From: Oscheius sp. JU75
Taxonomy: Eukaryota; Nematoda; Chromadorea; Rhabditida; Rhabditidae
Assembly (NCBI GenBank): GCA_037178855.1
Contig: JASJZC010000005.1
Span: 2,480,001 to 2,544,000, forward strand
Direction of reading: 5' to 3'
Length of the DNA: 64,000 nt
The position numbers were made by a program, and so were the translations under genes. This document shows, piece by piece, positions 21,801-33,077 of this stretch; the stretch's first letter is position 1, and the number at the start of each line of letters is the position of its first letter. The notes beneath the pieces were generated by a model. That model had not been told where the DNA came from and did not search any database. It was given only the letters and a program-made list of their open reading frames with translations.

Positions 21801-23037
21801 ATGCAGACAAATTCCTGCGATGAAATCGAGGTGGAAATGGCTCCGGTTTGTTGTCCCCTTCATTTTGGTTAAACGCTGCTTTTAGGCCGAAGATCGTTAT
21901 CCCGAAGGAGCTGGAGGGCCGGTCGACGAGGCCGAAGACGCTCTGTTTTATGGAATGTGTCCGGATGAGTTCGAGGTTGCCCGTGGTCTTCCAACCCAAA
22001 GCTACGGGCTGGACAGCTATCTCCCGGAAGGTCCCAACATCCAGCTTCGAGATGATACTGAGGTTAGCCAATTGTGTTGTAATCTAAGCCAATTTGTAGT
22101 CAGAGGATACGGCTGTCAGAAAGATCAAAGTTTTCATTAAAACCATGGAAACGGACCCGGTATGGGTCAGAAGCCTCACTCAAGTTGGCCTGGCCACTAC
22201 CAATAATCCTTACCTCAAAGGTTTGCTCCCGGCCGTCCTATGTAATGACGACAAGTTCAGAAAATCTGCTCAAAGTCGTGTCCTTCTGCGTCCAGAATGT
22301 GAACAATCGGCCTAGATACATGATCATTAAGACGAAAACCATTGGAATGCAAGATATACAGGAGATCGTCAAGGCGGCCTTTGCCCAGGAGGACAAGGAA
22401 GTGGCACTGAATAACTCCTTGTGTCGAGTGTATTGCAAAAACGCCGCCAATTCTTTGAAGGAGCTCACCAGGTAAAATTTTTTTCTTTTTCTGTCAATCG
22501 CAAACTTCCAGACTTCTCATTACAACATGTCGAGAAATTCCGAATTTGCGAATCAGTTACAATGATATCTTTGCCGAATACAAGCCTTCCAAAAGTGTGG
22601 TGAGCTTGTTGAACCTTCCTCTCGACTACAATCTCTGTTCAGAGTATCCGCTTGAAGACTCGCGATTTCAACAGCTTCCTCGAACTCGAAGAACATGCTC
22701 GTCACATGAATCTTGAGTACAATACCACGCTCTCAATCAAAAGAAGAACTGATCCATCGCGTGAAATTGCGATCAGTTGGTACGATAAACGCGTCGAGGG
22801 TGGGAAGGCCTCGTACATCTATCTGGATCATGCAGCCAGTCGTCCAACTACCGGTCGCGTCAGCTTCGACCGTGTCAGCTGCGAAGAATACCAGGTTCCT
22901 CCAGGAGACGTTTGTTTTGTTTTCGAACGAACACACTTGGTTTTCAGAAATTCGTTCCATGGGCCTTGGCGAATCCCGCAGTACAAGATCTCATCACTTT
23001 CTTGGATAAAACTAGCGTCGGAAGAAGCAGCCTGTAA
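21801..23037 (+). CDS. Unrecognised multi-exon protein downstream of an E2F site
   Basis: Seven exons with introns of about 35-50 nt give a protein of roughly 330 residues. In order: MQTNSCDEIEVEMAP, an acidic exon (DEAEDALFYGMCPDEFEVAR), SEDTAVRKIKVFIKTMETDP, ENLLKVVSFCVQNVNNRPRY, a helical exon (IQEIVKAAFAQEDKEVALNN), LRISYNDIFAEYKPSKSV, then SIRLKTRDFNSFLELEEHAR and RRTDPSREIAISWYDKRVEG. The last exon ends VQDLITFLDKTSVGRSSL and a TAA at 23037. All splices hold frame, so it is a real gene. I recognise no domain. It has no leader or membrane span. The E2F site and its mitotic neighbours hint at a cell-cycle or chromosome role, which is inference only. Confidence 0.7.
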
Positions 23038-23176
23038 ATTGTATTTCACTTTTTCATTTTACATCCACATATAAATTTTTCATACCTATTGGTTGATGTA
23101 CTTTTTCAGGGTCCTCTGCCTCTATTTCCGCTTCATTTTCCTTTTTGTATTTTTATAAAAGTTTTTAGGCTCTCCC

Positions 23177-23847
23177 ATGGATAAGAATCTTTTTCAGCCG
23201 CTAAACGTGAGCTTGTCCAACATTTCCTCTATAAAATACGCCTGTTTCAGGACGAAACCTTCATCAGCGAAACAATCCTGACCCTGCACAGAGCCACGAG
23301 CTACGCCACGGAGCGTGCTTTTATGGTCAATGGAATTGTAAAGCGATTCAAACAGGCCGGCTCATTTCTCCAGGAAGAGCAATTGACGCTCAAACAAGAT
23401 GAGAAAATCCTTCCCCATCACCGTGAAAACGTGAAGAATCTTGCCGAGGTTAGCTTGGTTTTACTCTTTTGCGAGACATGAGATTTCAGGAGCTCAGTCT
23501 GTTGACAACCGACTGCATTCATCTTATTACTCATCAGTCTGATGACAACCGCCCTCAAACAAACAAGTGGAAAAAGCCGGTTGCATTTGACGTCTTTGTC
23601 ACCGAGAACAAAACTCCGATGAAGCCGTCCATGAACGAGACACAAATGAACCGGACCGACTTGTATACTACCTGCTACGAATTTCCGGTACATTATCCTC
23701 TTTTTGTCTTAGCAAGTTACCATTTTACAGGCTAGCCAGTCCAGAAAGCCGCGCCGTAGCCGCTCCGTCGGACGCTTCGTCGACATCATCAAGAGTCCTT
23801 CGCGCTCCAAGTCGGCCGTCCGCAACAAACTCGACTTTGACCTATAG
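23177..23847 (+). CDS. Unrecognised protein, separate gene with acceptor at its start
   Basis: ATG at 23177 follows GTTTTTAGGCTCTCCC. Exon 1 is MDKNLFQPLN. After a 44-nt intron come DETFISETILTLHRATSYAT and ERAFMVNGIVKRFKQAGSFL, then ELSLLTTDCIHLITHQSDDN, and a basic C-terminal exon (SRKPRRSRSVGRFVDIIKSP) ending in NKLDFDL at 23847. About 180 residues, mostly helical, with a Ser/Arg-rich tail carrying several SP sites that could be Cdk targets. It begins only 139 bases after the previous gene's stop on the same strand, which suggests a shared transcript. An AATAAA follows the stop at about 23880. No family recognised. Confidence 0.65.
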
Positions 23848-24316
23848 TTTATACACATTTGACCGTCATACTTTGTACAATAAATTATGATACTTTTTTC
23901 GTGGTCTGTTCTTCCCATTCTCCTAGGTCGAATCCCGCCCCGATTACCCATCACAAATTGCGTGTCTCATGCTTGCAGAGTCTGCGAATGGGCGTGGTCT
24001 TATGGCATCTATATTTGCACGGCGATTTCAAGTTCCCATTATCGGGAGTGTCCCTACGAGCTTTGTCCAGCGAAACGACCGTTATCTTCTAATTCGTGAC
24101 AAGCTCCCATTTTTGCATTAGGTTATTTGAATTCATTTTTTTGCCCTTTCTGACTGGACGCTTCAAACCCTTTCCATCATCGTAATACGCATGGTTTTGA
24201 ATATGCGGCTCAACAAAGCATTTTGTTTTTGTTCTATACCTTGTAAAATGTTCTTCTTTTAGTACAAGATTGCGACGTCTGCGACACCAAGTTTCAGTGG
24301 TGCCCCAATTCTCAAA

Positions 24317-25222
24317 ATGGCAAGCCTTCTGGACTTTCTTCAAGTAAACAAGCACAAGGTGAGCCTCTTTCTTTCAAACAACAATCCTCATGTTTAGACT
24401 TTTCGACCTAAAAAGAAGTTTCCTCAAGGAACTATGCGATATCAGCTACACAAACAGGCCGAGGCGACGCTAAGATCCGGAATTGATCTTAAGAACGCTG
24501 TCAGACTTCCGTCGAACGAGAACATTGATGACTGGTTAGCTGTGCACAGTTGGTTCGAAACATGATCTCCCAATTCTCGAATTCAGCCGTGGACTTTTTC
24601 AACCGAATCAATTTGATGTATGGGGCCATCTCGGACGTCTGTACAGCAAGATCTTGTCCAACAATGTCCGGAGGATCAAAGCAAGTTGCCCATTTTTATC
24701 TGAGAATACACTTACGAACTTTGTTGGAGGAAGCTAAGTAATCACTTTCAGGTACGAGTATTTGTGGCAAGACGGCGAAAATTTCAAGAAGCCCACCCGT
24801 CTTCCGGCCCCAGACTACGTTCATAATCTGATGAATTGGATCGAGACGCGGATCAATGATGAGCACACCTTCCCGACATCCATGGGTCAGTTTGGCACCA
24901 TTTCATTTACAAAAGTCGTTCAGCTGTTCCCTTTCCAAAGGATTTCAAACAGGTCTGCAAGAAGATTCTTACCCGCCTATTCCGCGTTTTTGTGCACATC
25001 TACATTCATCATTTCGATCGTCTTGTGACACTTGGGGCGGTAAGAATTCACTACAGTACTCCCTTTTTGACTGAAAAAGTTCAGGAGCCACACGCGAACA
25101 CACTTTACAAGCATTTCTACTTCTTCGTCACGGAATACAACATGGTCTCGAGCAAAGAACTCGACGCCCTTAGAGAAATGACGGAGCGCCTTCTCGACTC
25201 GGGCCAGAAACGTCTGAAATGA
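24317..25222 (+). CDS. MOB3: MOB kinase activator, MOB3 type
   Basis: MOB proteins are small zinc-binding coactivators of NDR/LATS and MST kinases. Exon 1 [14 protein letters not shown] joins [20 protein letters not shown], which matches MOB3 rather than MOB1. Then come [100 protein letters not shown] and [20 protein letters not shown]. The zinc ligands, two Cys in CTARSC and two His in the YIHHFD...H region, are present. Five exons with short introns; length about 215 residues as usual for the family. MOB3 lacks the NDR-binding residues of MOB1 and is thought to act on MST1-type kinases instead. Confidence 0.93.
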
Positions 25223-25224
25223 GC

Positions 25225-26380
25225 GCAGCCTGTTCCAATTGCCAAGCATTTCCTGTTTTACGCCAATCAGTCAGGGTTTTGTCATAATAACTGTCAATGT
25301 CTACGCATAATATGTGCTATCCGTGAGCCATCTCCTGTTGCATAAGACTATAAACTGTTCTGTTTTGTTATCAGTGTTAGGATGAGATAAGCGGGGGCAA
25401 GTTGGAACTTTTCTGAGCAGTGATTGCTGTGAATCACGACTAATGTCTGGAAGAAGAAATCATGGCGGAAAATCTGTTTCAAGTGGTTTTTCAGAAATCC
25501 GAATTGTTTTGAAGAACACGAATATCAAACGCCATAAAACTTGCGCCACATTGCTGGGTCCCGAGGCGATTTTACGATGCCGCTATACTGTATAGCCTTT
25601 CCGCTTTTGCTATCCAAACTCGACTTTCCGTTGTCTTGTTCGCTCGTTTGCCTGCCCAAAAGCCTAGCTATGTATGCTGTCTAGATGAATCCGAAACGTA
25701 GTAGTTTTTAGTGAAAAAATCTCTTCCATTGCCGTTGTTTTGATTGACACGTTCCATTGTTCTCTCTTTCCAGGTGAAATCTCGTTACTCTATCTATTTT
25801 TAAATGTCCTCGTATCTCTGTCTGTGTGTGTCTGAAGCCAATGTTGCCAATTATGCAGTTACTTTGTGCGCACACTAATTGTTGGCAGTCAAGTCAGTTT
25901 GGGAGATAGCTTCTTTGGGAAAATATTGTTTCTGTCATGGTAGCTCGACTGGCGGGGAGCATGCGAACAGGCCGAAGTGAGTGGGAAGGGCCGATACAGG
26001 TTGACAGAAGGGAATAAAAACCGGGCAACGTAGAAAAAATCTAGGGGGCGATACCAATACTTAGATAGGAAGTTGGCGCGAGGTATGATATCAAAAAGTG
26101 AAGGAAAGTAGGTTCGAGGTATGGGTGGGGCCAAAAAGTGGGAAGTAGGTTTAAATGATTAGCAGTGGACATTGGCAATCGTATTACTGAGTAAAGGGTA
26201 AGGTAGGTATGTCCCGAAGGGATGATAGCCTAACTTATTATCTTCAAATTTCTGTCGTGTACATACGCTGACTGAAGTAGTAGAGGTTTTAGGCTTGTTG
26301 AACACAATTTTCGTGTACAACTCTCGTGTTTACAAAATTTTTTGCTTCTCTCTTATTTGCAGCTGCATGGAAAAATGTAT
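25225..26380. other. Intergenic, 1.15 kb, no gene seen
   Basis: Contains a TGTGTGTCTGAAGCCAA stretch at 25824-25840 that repeats the opening of the intronic repeats at 51720 and 54408. Two GTTGGCGCGAGGTATG-like pieces occur near 26071. No coding signal. Confidence 0.4.
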
Positions 26381-26385
26381 TTCAG

Positions 26386-29300
26386 ATGGAAGAATCGATC
26401 CATCTGGTCCTACGACTCCGTCCACCTCGGTACGACAGCCGCGTCTTCTGGACAGCAAAAGATACGAAGGTGCAAGGTGAAGAAGGCGAGTACAACGCAG
26501 GTATCTTCCATCTTGTCAAATGTTGCAATTGCCTCTCAGATGCGGTCTACGATTCGAGGTCGACCAACCAGGACATATTCAAGAAAAATGTACACAACAT
26601 GGTCGAGCAGTGCTGCGTAGGATACAATACAGCAGTCATGGCCTACGGACAATCCGGGGCAGGAAAAACGCACACACTGCTGGGTGGAGGAGCTGAGGAC
26701 GGGTTGGTCAGCTACGTGGCCCAGCAACTGTTTGAAGAAGTCGAAATGCAACAGGTATTACACTTTGTCGTTATTTCTAAATTAGTTTTTTTTTTTCAGA
26801 AATCGAGTGGTCGTTCGTTCCTCGTGCAGCTGCAAATTCTGGAACTGTACTGTGAGAAGATACGAGACCTTCTGGTCGACCAGTCCTCTTCCAGTGACCG
26901 AAAGATCCTGGTACTTTTTTACCCAATTAACTGCTAGCAGTGGTTTAGGAAGCCAACAATATCCCACAAGTGACGGATCTCAAGAAAGTTCCGATCACCA
27001 GCGCTGACCAGGCCCTCGAGATCATACGCAAGGCTCAATCGCGCCGAGTCGTAGCTGAGACCGAGCTTAACGAGCAGTCCAGCCGTTCCCATGCCATCAT
27101 CCAGCTCACTATCGAATCGAGCCTGACCACAGACGACAAGTCTCGTCACAAGTGCCGCAGATCAGTCATGAACATCGTCGACCTGGCAGGCAGTGAGCAT
27201 GTTGGAGCCAACAGTGGATCTCGAGCGAAGGAGGGAAATAACATCAATTTGTCGCTTATGACACTGACCAAAGTCATTAATCAACTCACAGAGAAGTTGG
27301 TTTTGATTGTTCATCAGAGATACAGATTTCCAGAAGCGGCCAGTCTCACATATCCTACAGGGATTCCAAACTTACCCGTCTGCTCAAGCCTTGTCTGGGA
27401 GGGAACTCCAACACGCTGATTATATGCTGTGTCGATCCCCAGAACAAGGCCGAGAGTCTTCGGACTCTAAAAGTAAAATCCTTATTGTTGATAATAAAAT
27501 TGGACTACTTTTATTTTAGTTCTCGGAGCGCCTGAAGCTTGTGACTGCCCGTGTACAGGTCAATGAAGAAGAAGAGGGAGGTCAGCTCGCTGTCCTCATG
27601 AGCGAACTGGAGCGACTGAGACTCGAGCTTGCGGTTCCTTTCTATAACTTTTTGGCATACGCGACTTTTAGGATATGAAGGAGAAGAAGGTCAAGGAAGA
27701 TGAGGAGGAGAAGAAGAAACGGCTCGAGGAACTCAGCGCCCAATTCTTCTATGGATCCGATCTTTCGAAGCCCGGAAAAATACGTGCTATTCGAAGACAG
27801 ACGATTGCGGCTCCTAGGATGATGTCGTTCGGACACTCACCACCTCGGGTCGAAGCTCGTTTGGACGCTCACCGCTCCATCTTGAAAGAAGAAGAAAGGA
27901 CTGCTGTTCAGGCCCAAGTAGAAGCCGCGGTCTCCACCAAGATGCAAGATTTCACCGAGCAGATTGGCCAACTGCAGTCGGAGTGCGCCAACTTGCAGCA
28001 TCGGAACACGGGCCTGCTTCGAGAAGTAAGACTGACTGTTCCTAACAAAAGATTGCTTCCAGCATGACGATCACGATCAGCTGGTCGAAGCTAACTCTAA
28101 CTTCGTGAGCGCATTGGCTGAACTTGAGATGGTCGTCAAGGACCAATCCCAGCAGATCCAGAGTCTGAACGAATCGATGGAAAGACTTTCCGTCAAGGAG
28201 CGAAAAGTGAGTTGGCATTTGCTTTTTTTTAATCACTTCCACGAACAAACACTTTCCAGGCCGTCGAAAAGTTGAAGCAGCAGGAGACGGATAATGCCAG
28301 ATTAGTGGCCTTCTGGAAGGACCAAAGTCAAAAAGCCAATAGAGACCTTCGCGCATCCGAAAGTTCTTGTAATTCTCTGAAGGAGGCATTCGACAAGGTA
28401 TGCTTGCTTCATTTCTTCAAATACTTGAGATTCAGCTCCAATTGGACAAAGATGCCGAGATTGAACGTCTCGGAAGACTGCTCGATTCGCAAAATGAGAT
28501 TTCCCAGGCTGATCGCAGAATGCACGAGAAGATCAAGGCAACTTTGGAGGACAAGATCGTAGAGGTACCATATTCTTCTACAAAGTGCTGAAACGAATTC
28601 AGGTCAAGGAAGAAAGCAAGAAGAAGGCTCTGCAGCTGGCGGCGGTCCAATGCGATTTGAACCTAGCTCGTCGTGATTTGGAGCAGAACCGGACGGAATT
28701 CACTTCGGTTGTCGAGAAGGAACTGGCTCTGGTATGTTCTTCTCAAGCCAAACTATTTTGGAGTAGCTGAGAGATCAGAACAGCGTTCTTCGCGTGTCTG
28801 CTGATCGATTGCAAACCGAGCTGGAGGATACGAGGCTGACAGTGAATCGACTGAAAGCGGAGCTCAAGACGCAGACGACTGTTTCTGATCAAGCTATAAA
28901 GGAGCTTCATCGTGTATTGAGGTGAGTCCCGGTTACATTGTCCTCTACCAAAAGATTTTCAGCAGTCAGAAAATGGCCAGTGCTTCGCCATCCAAAGAGC
29001 AAATGAAGAGGGAAAAAGGCATGGAGAGGAAAATCGCTGATCTCGAAGACGAGCTGGAAATACTCAAGCAGGTTAAGTTCTCTTTATTCTCATTCATACC
29101 CGTTGAATTCAGAAGGAAAAGAGCTGGCACCCGTCTATTCAAGTACAAAATGGTGACTCGGAAATTAAGCTTGCTAGACTTTCGAATAAGCTCTCTTTGA
29201 TGGAATCTCAACTGGACGCTCTCAAAAAGGTATTCTCTCCCTCGGAATAATCTACCTTGCTGTTCAGGAGAAGCAAGAAGCCGACGAGAAACTACAGGCT

Positions 29301-29471
29301 GCCGACGATAACCTCCAGTCTAAAGTCAATGTGATTCCTTTCGTTCCCTCATAACCACGACAATTTTTCCAGACGTTGAACAACGGCATTGACAAGTACA
29401 ATACGCTCCTTGCCGAACACAAGATGTTGGCCGGAAAGTACATGGAATTAAAGAAGAAGATCGGTAATTGA
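26386..29471 (+). CDS. Kinesin with N-terminal motor, CENP-E/kinesin-7-like
   Basis: ATG directly follows [22 protein letters not shown] opens the motor core; [20 protein letters not shown] is the P-loop, [16 protein letters not shown] switch I, and [20 protein letters not shown] switch II. Then come [58 protein letters not shown] and the neck [20 protein letters not shown]. The nucleotide motifs are all intact, so it is an active plus-end-type motor by sequence. About 550 residues of coiled coil follow ([25 protein letters not shown]). CENP-E-like order and the RxRPP start suggest kinesin-7, but the tail is much shorter than vertebrate CENP-E. Kinesin-4 or an orphan group is possible. Confidence 0.87.
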
Positions 29472-29474
29472 ACT

Positions 29475-29900
29475 ATTCACACTATATTTGTCTACCCGTT
29501 TTATAACCCTTTTTTGTAGTCATAAAGTTTTACTAGTTTTGCTTCTTTCTCTGACAGGAAAGCTGCTTCAAATAGCTTGTTGTTTGCGAGTGCATCCACT
29601 CAAAATCAGAACACTTTGTGGGGTCACTGGGGGCCTTATAACGACACGGTATATCAAGGCAGCTGCCAAAACAACTTGCTCTAGTCATTTCTGTCGACCA
29701 GTCGATAGCTCATGACCACTTGACGAGGCTACAATTAGCTCTCGGCGCCTCCAAAAAAAGCATCCTATGGCAGGGGGAGAGCCGGCATATCAGAGCGCGA
29801 ATCTGTCGCCAAGGGACCGCCCACAAATTTGTCAATGCCCCCAATTCCGGCCTCACAGCTCTTCTCACTGAATGACCTCTGAATTCGTCTAACTTTTTTT
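29475..29900. other. Intergenic, nothing clear
   Basis: About 430 bases between the kinesin stop and the Toll-like start. Overlapping small frames on both strands lack content. Confidence 0.35.
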
Positions 29901-29904
29901 TGGA

Positions 29905-32897
29905 ATGTGGCTGTTGTGTCTTCTGTTCCTGGTCGCTCAGAACTGGGCCTTCTTCCAATGTCCCAGTCGGTGTCAATGTTACAAGGACGAAGAGTCCAGG
30001 TCCACGGCAATGCATCTGATTTGCAAGTGGGACAAGGTTCGTTGCTTTTTTTTGTTCTGAAAACGATAGAACTTGACACTACCAGTTGGCTGTCAGTAAC
30101 TTCCCATAACAGACCAGCCGTTCCTTCCAGCCGACTGCCTCGAAATTGTCGCGCAGAGTACAGGCTGCTGGTCACAAATTATGGGGAGGGGGGGTTTGAC
30201 TCATCGAGTTGAGGGGGCGCCCTTGAAGGGGAATTTTTTCAGCTGAACACGACAAATTTGGAAACACTGTATCGGAAGGACATGGTTAGAACTTTGACTA
30301 TTCGATGCCCACATCACTCGAAACGGGCAGAACAACAGCCGCCCCCAGGTCTTTTTAGGGTACGCTAAAATAATTGAGTAAAGAATAAAGATTATCTAGG
30401 GTCTGTGGAAGCTGGATCGACTGGAGATTGACCGCTGTCGATTGAGTAGACTGCCGGTGGACCTGTTTGCCGGTCTCCACCAACTGTATTCTCTCGTCAT
30501 CCGAAATGCCCAGCTCCATGAGCTCCCGAGGGAGCTTTTTGCACATCTTCCCAATCTAATGACCCTCGATCTCAGCGGGAATCAGTTACGAATTGAGCCC
30601 GATTCATTGGGATCACTAAGGTATCTTGCATCACAAGCAGTAAAAGTGGCTCAGGAATCTGATTCATCTGGATCTAAGCAACAATTCGATTAGTTTTCTG
30701 GCCAACACTATGGTCTCGTTGACCAAGTTGAAAGTCCTGACTTTGAATCACAACAAGTTGACGAATATCGACTTTAGACGGTTTCTTTTTAGAAAATTTT
30801 GTGAAGATTGAAGGTTTTAGACTGCCAGAAGACTTGACCGACCTGTCGCTGCGACACAACCTGATAAATACGATATATTTTGTTCCGAACAGCGCCAGGT
30901 TTGTCCATTTCCGAACAGAAAAAATGCCTGGCACGCGGCGGGACTCGAACCCGCATTCTCGGTTTCGGAGGCCGATGCCTTATCCATTAGGCCACGCGTG
31001 CGCAGAGCTGAGCTGGCGCGAGGTCTTATTTTAAAAGTTCAGAAATCTGCGCCGTCTCGATCTGGCAGGCAATCTTCTGGATTTTGTGGCCTCGTTTGGA
31101 GCAGTCAACGTGTTCCCGCAATCTCTACACTCCCTCGACCTCTCTCTCAATCGTATCAATCATATTCAGGAAACGGGCCTAAAAGCTCTCGACCAGCTCG
31201 TTCTTCTCAATCTGAGGTACGTCGTGTACAGTAATACAATATCCCCGGATAGGAACAACTCATTGACAGACCTTTCCGAGTCTGTCTTCACCGGAACGCG
31301 CCGTCCATTGAGACTCATGCTATCTGGTAATCCATTCGATTGTACCTGTAGCCTTCGATGGATGTTCCATTACTCTCAGGATGTAAGTCATTGTTTGTAG
31401 CCCATGAATGTCAAGTATCAAGTCCCAGACAGAAGTCGTGGATCTGCAGCAGCTTCGATGTAGACATGTGACCAGGAGAGACAAGGAGATGACCTTGAGA
31501 CAGGCTGATGAGAGGAACGAGCTCATGTGCAAGTACACAACTGTGAGGGAAGATTCGAGTTCCAAACCAGAGTCTCGATTAAGACATGTCCTCCACGCTG
31601 TGACTGTTGTCATCAGGGTCCGAACGACTGTCCTTGTGTTGATGTCTGTCCACAGGGATGCATCTGTCACGAGTCAAAAACCTCGAGAACTAACAGGGTG
31701 AGAGGCTTTTGGACTGCCTGAAATCACATGACCGTTAAGACAGTTCACAACGCTGTCAAGTGTGACACCCTCCGCTTGGACGCCGTTCCTCAAATGCCAC
31801 CCACAGTCACTGCTCTCAGCTTCCGAGCTGTAGCCTGGAAGGACTGGCCCCCTCTCGTACTGACGAACCTATCCACTCTACAGCATCTGACCTCGTTGAC
31901 CATTTCCGACAGTCGACTCTCGAACCAAGAGGCTGTAAGTTGAAACGCTACTCTTCTGAAATTGGTACAGGCATGGCTGTCTCGACTCACGACGCTGACC
32001 GAGTTGAACCTGGCGTCTAATCAGATAACCAGTCTCGAGAGTAGACCGCCGCATTTGAGACGCCTCGATCTCTCGAACAATCCACTTTCTGGACTACCTG
32101 AAGCTGGGATTCTGAATGGACTGGTGTCAGTATCCTTGGCTGGAAATCAGACTGAGTGAGACTCCAGAGGGTACAGGATACTTGTTAAGATTTACCTGTG
32201 ACTGCTCCTCACCATCCGCCTTGCAAATGTGGCTGGGCCGTGCTTCAAATACAGCCAAGTTAGAGGATATTGAGGATGTAGAATGTGAATTGGAAGGGGC
32301 TGGAAGAGTGGCCATCACTGCTGTTCTGTCAGTCAACGATAGTCTCTGTGATCTGATGACTACTACAGAATACACGACAACTGAAGTCTTGCTGGAACAG
32401 GACGAGATCTTTGGAACTGTGAGTCGTTAGAATAGAGAGAAAGATCTGCGGTTGACTCCTTGATCTGTCATACTCTGCTTTAGGAAGAAGTCTTTACAAA
32501 CCGTGTACGCGATCTGGACCCTCCAATAGCCATCATCCCAACTGGAACGAGTTCGACGACCGAGAAAGAGACGACCACTACAACGACGAGAAAGACCACG
32601 ACCAGCACGCGAATCACGACTGCTCGGTATAGTTTCGAACAAGCAAAAGACTACTCCTTAGAGCCACAACAACGCATAAGCACAAGCCAAAATTTGGGAG
32701 GGACAGGCCGGAAGAGAACCAGTTTCTGGACGTTCTAATCATTCTTCTGGTTATCAGCATTGTCCTTCTGCTGGTTGCCATCTCAGCCACCTTCTATTAC
32801 AGGTTTCATTGAAAAGAAAATCATCTCAAAAAAATTATTTAGATTGCAACAGATGAGAGACGACCCAGTGGACGACGAAACAAGGGAGCCCCTTTGA
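29905..32897 (+). CDS. Toll-type leucine-rich-repeat receptor without a TIR domain
   Basis: A signal peptide (MWLLCLLFLVAQNWAF) is followed by a Cys-flanked cap (CPSRCQC) and LRRs (LHQLYSLVIRNAQLHELPRE, LPNLMTLDLSGNQLRIEPDS, LHSLDLSLNRINHIQETGLK). An LRR-C cap comes next (PFDCTCSLRWMF...LRC), then the CPPRCDCCHQGPNDCPCVDV / CPQGCICHE block that joins the two ectodomain halves in Toll receptors. Further LRRs (LTELNLASNQITSLES), a second C cap (FTCDCSSPSALQMWL) and a Thr-rich stalk precede one membrane span (DVLIILLVISIVLLLVAISA). The cytosolic tail is only about 20 residues (RLQQMRDDPVDDETREPL) and ends in TGA. An AATAAA lies about 35 bases on, and the next gene is convergent, so no TIR exon is hidden. 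It should bind ligand or partners but cannot recruit MyD88-type adaptors. Confidence 0.85.
30930..31001 (-). tRNA. tRNA-Arg (CCG)
   Basis: The minus strand folds into a full cloverleaf. The acceptor stem is GCACGCG/CGCGTGC, the D-arm GCCTAATGGATAAGGC, and the T-arm GCGGG-TTCGAGT-CCCGC. The anticodon arm is TCGGC-CTCCGAA-ACCGA, giving anticodon CCG with one C-A mismatch at the bottom of the stem. A-box (TGGCCTAATGG) and B-box (GGTTCGAGTCC) are perfect. It has no intron and is 72 nt long. The gene lies antisense inside the intron at 30899-31042 of the Toll-like receptor. Confidence 0.95.
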
Positions 32898-33077
32898 TGA
32901 TTTGTGAGAGAACGGTTACGGGTATTTCCAATAAATTGCATCGAATAGAGATGCCTGTTTCCGTACTAGCAAAATACTGACGATTTTCTTGGCAAAATGC
33001 TACAAAAAAACCTTATTAAAACAAGTAACAACAAAAAATATAATTCACAAGAAAGCTTCGTTTGCCCGTTCTGACGC

